Below, one piece after another: positions 1 through 8,134 of a DNA stretch of 32,755 nt. Numbering within the stretch: the stretch's first letter is position 1; each line of letters begins with the position of its first letter. The notes beneath the pieces were generated by a model. It was not told the origin of the DNA. It was given only the letters and a program-made list of their open reading frames with translations, and did not search any database. Origin of the DNA: Oscillatoriales cyanobacterium Centralia_MAG_596. Its GTDB lineage: Bacteria > Cyanobacteriota > Cyanobacteriia > Leptolyngbyales > Leptolyngbyaceae. The DNA lies in contig JAJPKC010000552.1 in assembly GCA_021323955.1 (NCBI GenBank), forward strand, positions 1 to 32,755, given 5' to 3'. A program made the translations under genes and the position numbers.

Positions 1-526
1 CAAAGCTGCCGACCGCAGAAATCTGCAGAATGTTGATCATGGCGGCTTTTTCGGCTTCGTTGGCAGCCAGGGCTGCATAGGCAGCCGGTTCAACTTCCAT
101 CACATAGAGCGTTTGGCCCGCCAAAATCATTTGTCCACGTCGGCTGCGATTAATAAGCTGGGCATGGTGTGGATCGATGTTACGAATGATTTGGCTAGAA
201 AGCACCCGTGGTTTGAGGCAGTCCTGCCGCCGGACACCAAGCGCATCGAGAATCGCTCGACCAGCCGCCTGGGTTTCGCCCTGGTTGCTGGAGTGTATTT
301 CCAGTAGCCCATACAGTCGTTCGACTACCAGGACACCCGGACGGACAACAGCCGATTTGAGGGCGACATCGGTGATGCGATTGATTTCGATGCCGGGAGA
401 AATTTCGATCCAGAGTGATGCGTCGCCGGGGAGCGGCAGAAACCCAATGGACACTGTGCCCATATATGCTGCATGTTGGGTCTGCAGCCGATCGATATAT
501 ACGTAACTACGAAGGTCTATACCCAA
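1..526 (-). CDS. ccmP: Carboxysome shell protein CcmP (tandem BMC domain), 3' end cut by window edge
   Basis: Reading the minus strand from a TTG at 524-526 gives a frame that stays open to the window edge, about 175 residues. It begins [15 protein letters not shown] and continues with [36 protein letters not shown] and [19 protein letters not shown], which I recognise as CcmP. CcmP is a double BMC-domain protein of about 210 residues that forms pseudohexameric pores in beta-carboxysome facets and is thought to gate larger metabolites. The missing part should be the last 35-40 residues. The TTG start is chosen because known CcmP proteins begin with the same MG-x-x-LRSYVY motif. An internal ATG at 461-463 would remove it. 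No strong Shine-Dalgarno is visible. No other carboxysome gene lies in the window, which fits the usual satellite location of ccmP. Confidence 0.88.
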   Translation of the reverse strand, partial: MGIDLRSYVYIDRLQTQHAAYMGTVSIGFLPLPGDASLWIEISPGIEINRITDVALKSAVVRPGVLVVERLYGLLEIHSSNQGETQAAGRAILDALGVRRQDCLKPRVLSSQIIRNIDPHHAQLINRSRRGQMILAGQTLYVMEVEPAAYAALAANEAEKAAMINILQISAVGSF

Positions 527-689
527 GGTTCTGATGAAGGCTGAATGGCTAAGTTGGTGTCAACTGGTTGCGATCGATCGCGACCTAACGTTGGGTATCC
601 GTCTGCTATTATTCCACTTTCTGGTGACGTTCTGGCAGCGAGTGTCGTGACGAAAGCTATTCGATCGCGTGAGCCTGCCGAAATCTTGA

Positions 690-1082
690 CTATGGCTCTG
701 GTGGCAGCAGTCGATCGACAATACTAGCTAGCCGATTAATGGCTTCTGCTTGACTGCGATTGCTGGCTTCCATAGCAGAAGCGATTCGGTCAATATTAAG
801 GCTTTGCCGCTCCACAGTGTGAGATAACTGCTCGATACGCTCGCCTAGCCTATCGATACGCTCACCTTGTTTGTCGATCGCCGCGGATTGTTTGTCGATC
901 GCCGCGGATTGTTTGTCGATCGCTGCGGATTGTTTGTCGATCGCCTCAAGCTGCTTTTGGGCAGTTGCTGCCTGTGCTTGCACTAGGATTCTGAGTTCTG
1001 TTAGCCCCTCGGTGAAGTGCCCAACTTGATCAATCAGAATATCGAGTTTGTCTGGTGAATGGGATGGTTCGTTGCTGGTCAT
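690..1082 (-). CDS. Small coiled-coil protein with heptad repeats
   Basis: This 130-residue protein has no recognised catalytic domain. Its middle is a tandem run of the heptad AIDKQSA (four AIDKQ copies, roughly residues 47-75), continued by related units (ERIDRLG, ERIEQLS, QSLNIDR). Isoleucine and leucine recur at heptad spacing, so a continuous parallel coiled coil is predicted. No signal peptide or membrane segment is seen, so the protein should be cytoplasmic. Similar short proteins with t-SNARE or tropomyosin-like heptads are common in cyanobacteria and mostly unassigned. The start is an ATG at 1080-1082. It lies between ccmP and speA on the same strand but with 163-bp and 74-bp gaps, so an operon is not certain. 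The repeat number is likely to vary between strains. Confidence 0.7.
   Translation of the reverse strand: MTSNEPSHSPDKLDILIDQVGHFTEGLTELRILVQAQAATAQKQLEAIDKQSAAIDKQSAAIDKQSAAIDKQGERIDRLGERIEQLSHTVERQSLNIDRIASAMEASNRSQAEAINRLASIVDRLLPPEP
867..950. repeat. 21-bp in-gene tandem repeat (three full units plus a decayed fourth)
   Basis: Unit boundaries are 867-887, 888-908 and 909-929. The first two are identical and the third differs at one base. The fourth (930-950) matches only in its first half. Each unit contains CGATCG, the core of the HIP1 octamer, and encodes the heptad AIDKQSA on the minus strand. The unit is exactly seven codons, so copy-number changes keep the frame and lengthen the coiled coil by two helical turns. 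Confidence 0.9.
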
Positions 1083-1156
1083 GGCACTTACTTAGAGGCG
1101 TGCGGGCGTGATCTGCGCGATCGATTTTTAGAGTGTACCCTATGCGTGCGTGAATC

Positions 1157-3277
1157 TCAGGCAGAGAGGTAGGTGTAGCGGCTCAGGCTACGCTCGTAGT
1201 TTTGCAGCAACAGTTGGGAATCTTGCAGGGTGATGCGTTTTTCTTGCAGCGCCAGTTCAGTTTGCTGACGAATGCTTTCGATGAGATCCTCAGAGTCGTA
1301 CTGCACGTAGCCGAGCACCTCAGTCATGGTATCGCCTTTGACGACATGCTCAATCTCGTAGCCTTTGGGCGTCAGATGGATGTGAACGGCGTTGGTATCG
1401 CCAAACAGGTTGTGCAGATTGCCCATGATTTCCTGGTAGGTGCCAACGAGAAACATGCCCAGGTAGTAGGGTTTGTGAGAGGGAGTGGGGAGTGGGGAGT
1501 GGGCAGTAGGGTCGGATGCTTTGCTACTACCTAATGCAGATTCCCTACTCCCTTTTTCCGGTATCAATGGATGCAACTCCAGAACGGGTTTGACATCTTT
1601 CAGGTCGATGAACTGGTCGATTTTGCCGTCGCTGTCGCAGGTGAGGTCAGCAAGGGTAGCGCGTTTAGTCGGTTCTTCATCCAGGCGGTGGATGGGCATG
1701 ATGGGGAAGAGCTGGTCGATCGCCCAGGTATCCGGTGCCGATTGAAAGACTGAAAGATTGATGTAGTAGATCGAGGCCATGATCTTTTCCAGATCTTCCA
1801 GGTCATCGGGAACGTATTCTTGCTGGCGCGCGATCGCCAGGATCTTTTCGCAGCAGAGCCAGTAGAGGCGTTCGGCTCGGGCTCGTTCGGGGAGACTCAC
1901 ATAGCCAAAGTTAAACAGGCTGAGTGCTTCTTCTTTAAACTGAGTGGCGTCGTGATACGCCTCCTGATAGTTCTCGACCGTGATGGACTCGTAGGTTTCG
2001 TAGAGATTGCGGATGATCAGGTGTTCGGTTTCCTGTACGGCGTCAGGCACGCCAGAGGGGACTTCGCTGGTGCTGAGCACATCAAATACAAGAACAGATT
2101 GATGCGACGTGATCGCCCGTCCGCTTTCGCTGATCAGGGTTGGTACGGGCAACTTGCGCTCGTCACAGGCCTCTTTGATTTCAGCAATTACGTCATTCGC
2201 GTAATTCTGCATGTTGTAGTTTTTGGAGGCATAGAAGTTGGTTTTGGAGCCGTCGTAATCCACACCCAGGCCGCCGCCCACATCCAGGTATTTCATGTCT
2301 GCGCCCAGTTTCGCCAGTTCCACATAAATCTGGCTAGCTTCCTGAATGGCCGTTTTAACCACCGCGATCGACGCAATTTGGGAACCAATGTGGTAGTGCA
2401 GCAGTTGCAATGAGTCCAGCATGTTGGCCGCGCTGAGTTGCTCCACTGTGCTGAGAATTTCGGGCACGGTTAAGCCAAACTTGGCGCGATCGCCGGCTGA
2501 AGTCCCCCAATGCCCCATGCCTTTGCTGCTCAGCTTGGCGCGGACACCCAGAATGGGACGAATGCCCAGTTTGCGACCCGCTTCAATCACCAGCGGCACT
2601 TCTTCAATTTGCTCCAGCACAATGATGGGAATTTGCCCCAACTGCTGCGCCAGGATCGCCATTTCGACATATTCCCGATCCTTATAGCCGTTGCAAATCA
2701 GCAGGGCACCAGGAGTCTTGAGCGTGGCCAGAGCGATCATGAGTTCAGGTTTTGACCCTGCCTCTAAGCCAAACTGGTGGGGCTTGCCAAAGCGAACCAA
2801 GGCTTCGACGAGATGCCGCTGCTGGTTGCACTTGACGGGATAGACGCCTCGATATACACCGGGATAGTTGTACCGCGCGATCGCCTTTGCAAACGCCGCG
2901 TTCAACCGTTCGATCCGATCTTCCAAAATGTCGGAGAAACGGATCAGCAAGGGAAGTCCGAGGTTGCGCTGTTTGAGGGCGTTGACCAGATCAAATAGAT
3001 CAAGGGAACCACCGCGATCGCCCTGGGGCGAGACGGTAACGTGCCCGGCAGCATTGATTGAAAAGTATGGTTCACCCCAACCGGTAATGCGATAGAGTTC
3101 CTCACTTTTTTCGATCGTCCAGGATTTTGCCGTTTGGTTACCCTCGATCGCCGCTCCTGAAGTGTGTGTAGGCTGAGCTTTGCTTTTAGTTGCCTGCTGC
3201 TCGCTGCCATTCACGTTCGATTCAGTCGCAACTGCTGTCTCTGCGTTCACTTTTGCAGCCGTTGACCGTCCTCCCAT
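1157..3277 (-). CDS. speA: Biosynthetic arginine decarboxylase SpeA
   Basis: This 706-residue protein is a PLP-dependent decarboxylase that converts arginine to agmatine, the first step of polyamine synthesis in cyanobacteria. The PLP lysine lies in YRGVYPVKCNQQ (Lys149), followed by the alanine-racemase-type barrel, a glycine-rich phosphate-binding loop (VGGGLGVDYDG), the ESGRAITSH segment and a C-terminal beta domain (YYLGMFLVGTYQEIMGN). The first 50 or so residues are a Ser/Thr/Ala-rich extension without conserved motifs, so a later start is possible. Near residues 570-600, just before PYYLGMF, the protein carries about 30 low-complexity residues (RESALGSSKASDP...SPLPTPSHK). These coincide with a GGGAGTG heptamer hairpin in the DNA (1480-1553), so they look like an in-frame repeat insertion in a surface linker. 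Both flanking parts read normally, so the enzyme is probably functional. Confidence 0.96.
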   Translation of the reverse strand: MGGRSTAAKVNAETAVATESNVNGSEQQATKSKAQPTHTSGAAIEGNQTAKSWTIEKSEELYRITGWGEPYFSINAAGHVTVSPQGDRGGSLDLFDLVNALKQRNLGLPLLIRFSDILEDRIERLNAAFAKAIARYNYPGVYRGVYPVKCNQQRHLVEALVRFGKPHQFGLEAGSKPELMIALATLKTPGALLICNGYKDREYVEMAILAQQLGQIPIIVLEQIEEVPLVIEAGRKLGIRPILGVRAKLSSKGMGHWGTSAGDRAKFGLTVPEILSTVEQLSAANMLDSLQLLHYHIGSQIASIAVVKTAIQEASQIYVELAKLGADMKYLDVGGGLGVDYDGSKTNFYASKNYNMQNYANDVIAEIKEACDERKLPVPTLISESGRAITSHQSVLVFDVLSTSEVPSGVPDAVQETEHLIIRNLYETYESITVENYQEAYHDATQFKEEALSLFNFGYVSLPERARAERLYWLCCEKILAIARQQEYVPDDLEDLEKIMASIYYINLSVFQSAPDTWAIDQLFPIMPIHRLDEEPTKRATLADLTCDSDGKIDQFIDLKDVKPVLELHPLIPEKGSRESALGSSKASDPTAHSPLPTPSHKPYYLGMFLVGTYQEIMGNLHNLFGDTNAVHIHLTPKGYEIEHVVKGDTMTEVLGYVQYDSEDLIESIRQQTELALQEKRITLQDSQLLLQNYERSLSRYTYLSA
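1480..1553. repeat. GGGAGTG heptamer repeat with inverted end, inserted inside speA
   Basis: Three perfect GGGAGTG heptamers occupy 1481-1501, followed by one variant (GGCAGTA, 1502-1508). The far end (1541-1553) is the inverse complement of the near end: AGGGAGTGGGGA at 1480-1491 pairs with TCCCTACTCCCT, with one mismatch. The unit therefore resembles a small mobile hairpin. It is consistent with the heptanucleotide repeat (STRR-like) families known from cyanobacteria, which normally sit between genes. Here it is in the reading frame. Confidence 0.75.
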
Positions 3278-3365
3278 TGTTCTTTGCCCCCGCGCACTAT
3301 TTCACGAAATGCCAGTCTATCGTATCCATGGCAATACTGTAGGTAGAGCAAAGCACGCCGTTGCG

Positions 3366-3821
3366 TTATTCAGAATCTAGATCTTCGGTTTTGGGTGCTG
3401 GTGGGGTTGTCGGCTTCAAGGTTGGAGTGGGTGCAGGGGGCTTGGGTGGCGTGGGACTGGCCAGAACTGGTTCGGGCTTATCTTCAATGCCCAACTGCGA
3501 CTTGGCAGTAGAAACCGCACTGGCAACGGCTGTTTTGCTGGCTTGCAGCAGTCCTTGACCCGCATCCTGAGCGAGGCGATCGGGGCTGGGTTTCTCAAAA
3601 TTATTGATCCACTCGCGTGTACTCCAGCCCGTGCGATAGCCCGTCCGCCAAATCCAGTCGCCAAATACCAGCCCTAAACAAACTACTAACCAGAGCAAGT
3701 AACCTGTCTCTTTGAGGATAATCCACGTGGTTGATGCTGTTTGGGTATAGGTTGCCCCTGTCGCTGGGTCTTTAATGATTTGCCAAACCTTAGAAGCTTG
3801 CGATTGAATTTGTTTGCTCAT
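3366..3821 (-). CDS. Single-span membrane protein with proline-rich tail, unknown function
   Basis: This 151-residue protein is not recognised. The start is the ATG at 3819-3821 because GAAGGAG lies just upstream with good spacing. The open frame continues 40 codons further up but without such a site. The N-terminal part is amphipathic, followed by one hydrophobic segment (GYLLWLVVCLGLVFGDWIW, about residues 38-57), a Trp/Arg-rich stretch and a 35-residue tail dominated by Pro, Thr and Lys. The layout suggests an inner- or thylakoid-membrane protein with a soluble disordered C-terminus. Its upstream side holds a MITE-like element, so its promoter may lie inside or next to that element. Confidence 0.7.
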   Translation of the reverse strand: MSKQIQSQASKVWQIIKDPATGATYTQTASTTWIILKETGYLLWLVVCLGLVFGDWIWRTGYRTGWSTREWINNFEKPSPDRLAQDAGQGLLQASKTAVASAVSTAKSQLGIEDKPEPVLASPTPPKPPAPTPTLKPTTPPAPKTEDLDSE

Positions 3822-3890
3822 TGAAAAATCTCCTTCATCTCCTGACTTGGTTGTAAGCGTTGAAGGTCTGCTGTAATCATTACAGATATA

Positions 3891-4074
3891 AGAGGATGTC
3901 TTAAACGTGATTTGGTCATTCTGAGTGAAGCATGGCGTCACGCTGCTCGGCTGCTACAGGCGCGAGCATCCAGGGTTTCAGCGCTTGATCCGTAATATTC
4001 TACGGCACTCACGCAGCCTTACCTCTGGCAAGCCAGCTACAGTGTGACATTTGGGAACTTCTCAGACAGCCTCT
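3891..4074. mobile_element. MITE-like element with 19-bp imperfect terminal inverted repeats
   Basis: The 454-bp gap between the membrane protein and trhO contains no convincing gene. AGAGGATGTCTTAAACGTG at 3891-3909 is matched by the inverse complement of 4056-4074 (AGAGGCTGTCTGAGAAGTT), with 14 of 19 positions identical. The ends resemble insertion-sequence termini of the GAGGATGTnT type often seen in cyanobacteria (my recollection, not a search). The 184-bp body has no coding capacity and holds a central short hairpin (CCGTA at 3990-3994, TACGG at 4001-4005). No clear target-site duplication is visible, so the copy may be old. The rest of the gap (4075-4275) shows nothing certain. Confidence 0.5.
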
Positions 4075-4275
4075 CGGACGTTGGTCTATCTCTAACTACG
4101 ATGCGAGCAATCTTCATCATTTAGGATATCTGAATTAAGTTAAAGATTCGCTGCCATAAGGTAGAAGCTTGACTAACGCCGACCAGTTCAGTTGAATTGG
4201 GGCCGCTGATACGGCGATCGTCCGCAGGGGTGGGCAAAGCGAAGCGACCCAGTTCTTTGAGATTACGATCAAACC

Positions 4276-5154
4276 ATGACTTCAGTTGTCGCTACATTCT
4301 ACAAATTTGTCAAACTGCCGGATTTTGCTGAAAAACGGGAACCGCTGGTGTCGTATTGCACTGAGCAAGCCGTAAAAGGCACAATTCTCCTGGCGAAGGA
4401 GGGGATCAATGGCACCATCGCAGGCTCACGTCCGGGGATTGATGCGGTACTATCGCTGATCCGGAGTGATCCCCGCTTCGCTGATCTAGAGCACAAAGAG
4501 TCGCTCGTCGATACACCCCCATTCGATCGCTTAAAAGTCCGGCTGAAGTCTGAAATCGTGACGTTTGGTCTTCCCGAAGCGGATCCCAGCGTTCAGGTTG
4601 GCACCTACGTAAGTCCGCGAGATTGGAACGACCTCATTGCTGACCCTGCGGTGACGGTCATCGACACCCGTAATGACTACGAAGTAAGCATCGGGAGCTT
4701 TCAGGGGGCAGCCAATCCTCAGACGCGATCGTTTCGCCAGTTTCCAGAGTACGTCCGCACCCATCTCGATCCGGCTCAGCACAAAAAAGTTGCACTCTTC
4801 TGCACAGGCGGCATTCGCTGCGAAAAAGCGACTGCGTTTATGCTGGCTCAAGGCTTCGAGGAGGTTTATCACCTCAAAGGCGGCATTCTGAAATATTTGG
4901 AGGAAGTGCCGACCGACGAAAGCTTATGGAAAGGCGAATGCTTTGTCTTCGATCAACGGGTTGCCGTACAGCATGGGTTAGAACCCGGCACCCACGATAT
5001 GTGCCGCAGTTGTGGACATCCCATTTCTGACGAAGATAAGGCTTCTCCAGCGTATGAGGAGGGGATCGCCTGTCCGTATTGCGTTGACCAACTCACAGAA
5101 GCCAAGCGCATCCGTCAAGAAGCACGACAGCAACACATTAAATTCAGTTTTTAA
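4276..5154 (+). CDS. trhO: tRNA uridine-34 5-hydroxylase TrhO (rhodanese domain)
   Basis: This 292-residue protein matches the YceA/TrhO family, which uses O2 to hydroxylate U34 in the wobble position of a set of tRNAs, the first step toward 5-(carboxy)methoxyuridine. The N-terminal acylphosphatase-like domain has [12 protein letters not shown] (about 39-50). The rhodanese domain carries the active-site loop [11 protein letters not shown] with the expected catalytic Cys176. Beyond it, CRSCGHP and CPYC (Cys243/246 and Cys266/269) form a probable zinc ribbon, as in longer family members. The ATG at 4276 fits the family N-terminus ([11 protein letters not shown]). It stands alone and is convergent with the next gene. 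Its stop codon falls in a 14-bp tandem repeat. Confidence 0.95.
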   Translation: MTSVVATFYKFVKLPDFAEKREPLVSYCTEQAVKGTILLAKEGINGTIAGSRPGIDAVLSLIRSDPRFADLEHKESLVDTPPFDRLKVRLKSEIVTFGLPEADPSVQVGTYVSPRDWNDLIADPAVTVIDTRNDYEVSIGSFQGAANPQTRSFRQFPEYVRTHLDPAQHKKVALFCTGGIRCEKATAFMLAQGFEEVYHLKGGILKYLEEVPTDESLWKGECFVFDQRVAVQHGLEPGTHDMCRSCGHPISDEDKASPAYEEGIACPYCVDQLTEAKRIRQEARQQHIKFSF

Positions 5155-5181
5155 AATTCAGTCTTTAAAATTCAGTTTTTA
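5140..5181. repeat. 14-bp tandem repeat, three copies, bridging two convergent gene ends
   Basis: The units are 5140-5153, 5154-5167 and 5168-5181. The first and third are identical (AAATTCAGTTTTTA) and the second has one T-to-C change. The first unit encodes the last residues (KFSF) of trhO and supplies most of its stop codon. The third contains the minus-strand stop of the glycosyltransferase gene. The array looks like slippage duplication of the trhO 3' end. Confidence 0.9.
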
Positions 5182-6236
5182 GAATTGCCTATAGCTTCTA
5201 CCAACAGGTTTTCACCAGCATGGTTGAGCATCTGCTCTCGCTGACGTGGGGCGTTGTGCCAGTCCCCAATGGCTATATAGTTTAGAATTTTTATTGGATA
5301 AAGATGAAAATCTAAAGTCTGGTGCTCAAGATTGGGATTTTTGCTGTTAAAAACCAGCTTAAATAGTTCAGGCCAGAACATTACTCTTAAGTAGCCTTTT
5401 TTAATATCAAATTGAGGGACGTACAGTCGTTTGATTTGAGTAGACGCGAATCCTAGCGATAGAGAGAAAGTACTCATACCAACGACCAAATTTCTTGCAC
5501 TCAAAATTGTACTCACGTCTTCTTCAAGGCTTGATGCTTGAATTCTAATTTCTGGCATTAACTGCTTTAGCTCGGCGATACAAGGATTTCTAAAGTCGTC
5601 CTGAGTGACAATAACAATATCTTTAAAGTCGAAGGTTTCTATTATTTTTAAGTAAAAGCTTAACGGGGGTTGAATATACGCCTGGTGGATTGAAACATCA
5701 CCAAAAATATCTCCTGATCGAATGTGAATTACGAGTGTCTCGTCAGTAATTGAGCGATCGAGTTGGTGTGGGATAAGCGGCAAGAGTTTATTTTTAAGTA
5801 TTTGCCTGTAATGGGTAAGACGAGGCAAGAAGGGTAGAGTGTCGAAATAGTAATAGTAATACCTGAGCAAAGAGGATTGTTCCTTAACGGGAAACAGCTC
5901 AGAGGGGTTAATATTATTTTGCAGATGATCGATATACCATACATAGCTCAAGGATTTTGTATCTGTTAAAAACTTGTCGGAAGGAATCTCGTGAATTAGA
6001 TAGTTTTTCTCAACTTCCAGAAAAGAATGACGAGGACAATAAACGTCTAAGCCAATTATTTCCGACAGGTGCTCAGCATTCGCAAGCTGAATCAAATTGT
6101 TGCCTAAATCCCCAAACCACGCCCTTACATAAATTGCGTTACAAAAGAATCTTGCATAAATCAGAACTTTCAATAGTCGCAAAAAAGCCATTGCTAAGGC
6201 TTGGATAATTCGATTAGCTTTTTTGAACTGATTCAT
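5172..6236 (-). CDS. Putative fucosyltransferase-like glycosyltransferase
   Basis: This 354-residue protein has two motifs typical of fucosyltransferase-fold enzymes. An N-terminal GDLGNNLIQLANA (about 42-54) resembles the GGLGNQLFQ-type donor-site loop, and HIRSGDIF (171-178) is the HxRxGD motif shared by alpha-1,2/alpha-1,6 and protein O-fucosyltransferases. A hydrophobic stretch near residues 15-37 could anchor it to a membrane. A role in polysaccharide or glycan decoration is inferred and the acceptor is unknown. The gene is visibly more AT-rich than its neighbours and has no HIP1 octamer that I noticed, which suggests recent acquisition. The ATG at 6234-6236 has no clear Shine-Dalgarno, and the internal ATG for MAFLRLLK is an alternative. 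Confidence 0.7.
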   Translation of the reverse strand: MNQFKKANRIIQALAMAFLRLLKVLIYARFFCNAIYVRAWFGDLGNNLIQLANAEHLSEIIGLDVYCPRHSFLEVEKNYLIHEIPSDKFLTDTKSLSYVWYIDHLQNNINPSELFPVKEQSSLLRYYYYYFDTLPFLPRLTHYRQILKNKLLPLIPHQLDRSITDETLVIHIRSGDIFGDVSIHQAYIQPPLSFYLKIIETFDFKDIVIVTQDDFRNPCIAELKQLMPEIRIQASSLEEDVSTILSARNLVVGMSTFSLSLGFASTQIKRLYVPQFDIKKGYLRVMFWPELFKLVFNSKNPNLEHQTLDFHLYPIKILNYIAIGDWHNAPRQREQMLNHAGENLLVEAIGNSKN

Positions 6237-6339
6237 AGTGATGTTGGTGGTTCTGTTTTCTCCCCAATGTTTAGCGGGGTAAGCCTGTGTACCCTGGCGA
6301 TTGTAACAGGGGCGGGAAACTCTTCACTGTTTTCCGATC

Positions 6340-7002
6340 CTAATGCTTTCGTGCCAGGGTTAAGCCATCCCCGATCGGTACCATACTGAGGCTTACCCGT
6401 TCATCTTGATACAGTTTCTGGTTAAAGGCCCGAATAGCCTTCGTGCTGTTATCCTGCACATCGGGGTCTGCGACACGCCCGTACCAGAGGACGTTATCGA
6501 TCGCCACTAATCCGCCCGATCGCACCAGTTGCAGCGATCGCTCATAGTACCCGTCGTAGTTGCTCTTATCCGCGTCAATAAACGCAAAATCAAAGGTGTT
6601 CGCCTGTCCAGCTGCCAGCAGCGCATCTAAGGTTTCTAATGCAGGCGCGAGGCGGAGATCTACTTTGTCCGCGACTCCTGCCTGCTGCCAATAGCGACGG
6701 GCGATCGCCGTGTATTCTTCGCTCACGTCACAGGCAATCACCTTTCCATCAGGTGGCAAGGCTAGCGCGACAGCAAGCGAACTATAGCCAGTAAAGACGC
6801 CCACTTCCAGCGTTTTTTTTGCGCCGATCAACTGGATCAGCAGTGCCATGAATTGTCCTTGTTCTGGCGAAATCTGCATGCGGCTCATGGTATGCTGGGC
6901 CGTTTCTTGCCGTAACTGAGTGAGTACAGTTGGTTCTCGGAGGGAAACCGACTGTAAATAGTGGTAGACCTGCTCGCTCAGGCCGATTGACTGGTTAGAC
7001 AT
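6340..7002 (-). CDS. SAM-dependent O-methyltransferase (caffeoyl-CoA OMT type)
   Basis: This 220-residue class I methyltransferase belongs to the COMT-like family. The SAM-binding motif I is [17 protein letters not shown] (about 65-81), followed by the acidic post-I residues in [10 protein letters not shown]. The metal-binding signature is [15 protein letters not shown] with a later [14 protein letters not shown]. These features predict Mg2+-dependent methylation of a catechol-like hydroxyl. The natural substrate in cyanobacteria is not established. The start ATG (7000-7002) overlaps the end of rsmH by 8 bases, so the two are translationally coupled in one minus-strand transcript. Length and motifs are complete. 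Confidence 0.9.
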   Translation of the reverse strand: MSNQSIGLSEQVYHYLQSVSLREPTVLTQLRQETAQHTMSRMQISPEQGQFMALLIQLIGAKKTLEVGVFTGYSSLAVALALPPDGKVIACDVSEEYTAIARRYWQQAGVADKVDLRLAPALETLDALLAAGQANTFDFAFIDADKSNYDGYYERSLQLVRSGGLVAIDNVLWYGRVADPDVQDNSTKAIRAFNQKLYQDERVSLSMVPIGDGLTLARKH

Positions 7003-7945
7003 AGGTAGATTCCGCTTCGCTTACTCTCTCTGCGATCCTCAGTTTCGCCGATCGCGCGCGTATATTTTCCGCGACTTCGTCCTGCTGCGGCAGGATCGGC
7101 TTTTTGGTTAACACGTTTAAATGTGCCGATTCTCGAAAGCGATGTTTGACAATGCGATCTTCTAAACTGTGAAAGCTAATAACGGCAATTTTGCCACCCG
7201 GTTTCAGCCACAGAGGGGCTTTCTCAATGAAGGTTTCGAGCACTGCGAGTTCTTGATTGACTGCGATCCGGAGCGCTTGAAACACACGGGTCGCAGGATG
7301 AATCCGCCCATAGCGGTAGGCTTTGGGAACTGAATAGGCGATCGCATCTGCCAGTTCGGTTGTGGTCTGAAAGGGACGTTGCTCAATAATCCGTCGCGCA
7401 ATGCGACGCGAGAGTCGCTCTTCACCATAGGTGTAGAAGATGTCTGCCAGTTTTGTTTCATCCCAGTGGTTAATCACATCGGCTGCTGTTAGAGCTTGCC
7501 GTTGATCCATACGCATATCCAGCGGGGCTTCCAGTCGAAAGCTAAAGCCACGTTCGGGAATGTCAAACTGGGCCGAACTAACGCCCAAATCGGCCAGAAT
7601 GCCATCAAACTGCTGGTCTCCCGGTTGAAACGCCGCAAAATTACCCCGTTGAAACTGGACACGGCCATTAAATGCTGCCAGTGCTTGTTGGGCCGCCGCG
7701 ATCGCCTGTTCGTCCTGATCGATCGCGGTCACTTGCACATCGGGTGCCACCGCGAGAATCAAGGCGCTGTGTCCACCACCGCCCACCGTTGCATCCAGAT
7801 AATGCCCACCCGGCTGAACGTTCAGACCCATGAGCACCTCTCGATGCAGGACGGGAACGTGAATAAATGGCTGTGTTACAGGCGCAGGCGCTGAATTGGG
7901 TACTGGTTCGGGAGTCATCGGTACATAAAGAGGCGCGATCGACAC
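6995..7945 (-). CDS. rsmH: 16S rRNA (cytosine-1402-N4)-methyltransferase RsmH
   Basis: This 316-residue protein is RsmH (MraW), which N4-methylates C1402 in the decoding centre of 16S rRNA. It shows the family start ([13 protein letters not shown]), motif I ([16 protein letters not shown]), the [10 protein letters not shown] box, [18 protein letters not shown], and the C-terminal [15 protein letters not shown] signature. The frame can begin at a GTG (7943-7945). An ATG nine codons later (7916-7918) is also possible, and neither has a strong Shine-Dalgarno. In many bacteria rsmH sits in the cell-division dcw cluster. Here it is paired with an O-methyltransferase gene and is divergent from ndhH. 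Confidence 0.97.
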   Translation of the reverse strand: MSIAPLYVPMTPEPVPNSAPAPVTQPFIHVPVLHREVLMGLNVQPGGHYLDATVGGGGHSALILAVAPDVQVTAIDQDEQAIAAAQQALAAFNGRVQFQRGNFAAFQPGDQQFDGILADLGVSSAQFDIPERGFSFRLEAPLDMRMDQRQALTAADVINHWDETKLADIFYTYGEERLSRRIARRIIEQRPFQTTTELADAIAYSVPKAYRYGRIHPATRVFQALRIAVNQELAVLETFIEKAPLWLKPGGKIAVISFHSLEDRIVKHRFRESAHLNVLTKKPILPQQDEVAENIRARSAKLRIAERVSEAESTYV

Positions 7946-7997
7946 TACTCTATCGTTTCCCTTACAAAGCTTGATACCGATTTAGCATTGCGGTGGC

Positions 7998-8026
7998 ACA
8001 TTCTTCCGGTGATCAGTCCGTATAAT
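7998..8026 (+). promoter_or_regulatory. Possible ndhH promoter (consensus -10, weak -35)
   Basis: In the 189-bp gap between divergent rsmH and ndhH, a perfect TATAAT lies at 8021-8026 on the ndhH strand, about 109 bp before the start codon. The hexamer 17 bp upstream (7998-8003) is a poor -35, so an activator or an extended -10 may be needed. The leader that follows holds related GTTGTTGG and CCAACAA segments that could pair. Confidence 0.35.
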
Positions 8027-8134
8027 TTAAGAGAACGTAACAGAAGTTGTTGGGGATGCGTTTTAGCCGTTAGACGACCGGATAGCCACCAACAATTAAC
8101 CGCTAACAACTGCTTAGAGGGAGACTGCTCATAT

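Noticed and set aside
545-727. 60-aa plus-strand open frame between ccmP and the coiled-coil gene
   Set aside because: No ribosome binding site, no similarity, and it overlaps the coiled-coil gene end.
1820-2413. 197-aa plus-strand open frame within speA
   Set aside because: It is antisense to strongly conserved arginine decarboxylase sequence, with no ribosome binding site or recognisable domain.
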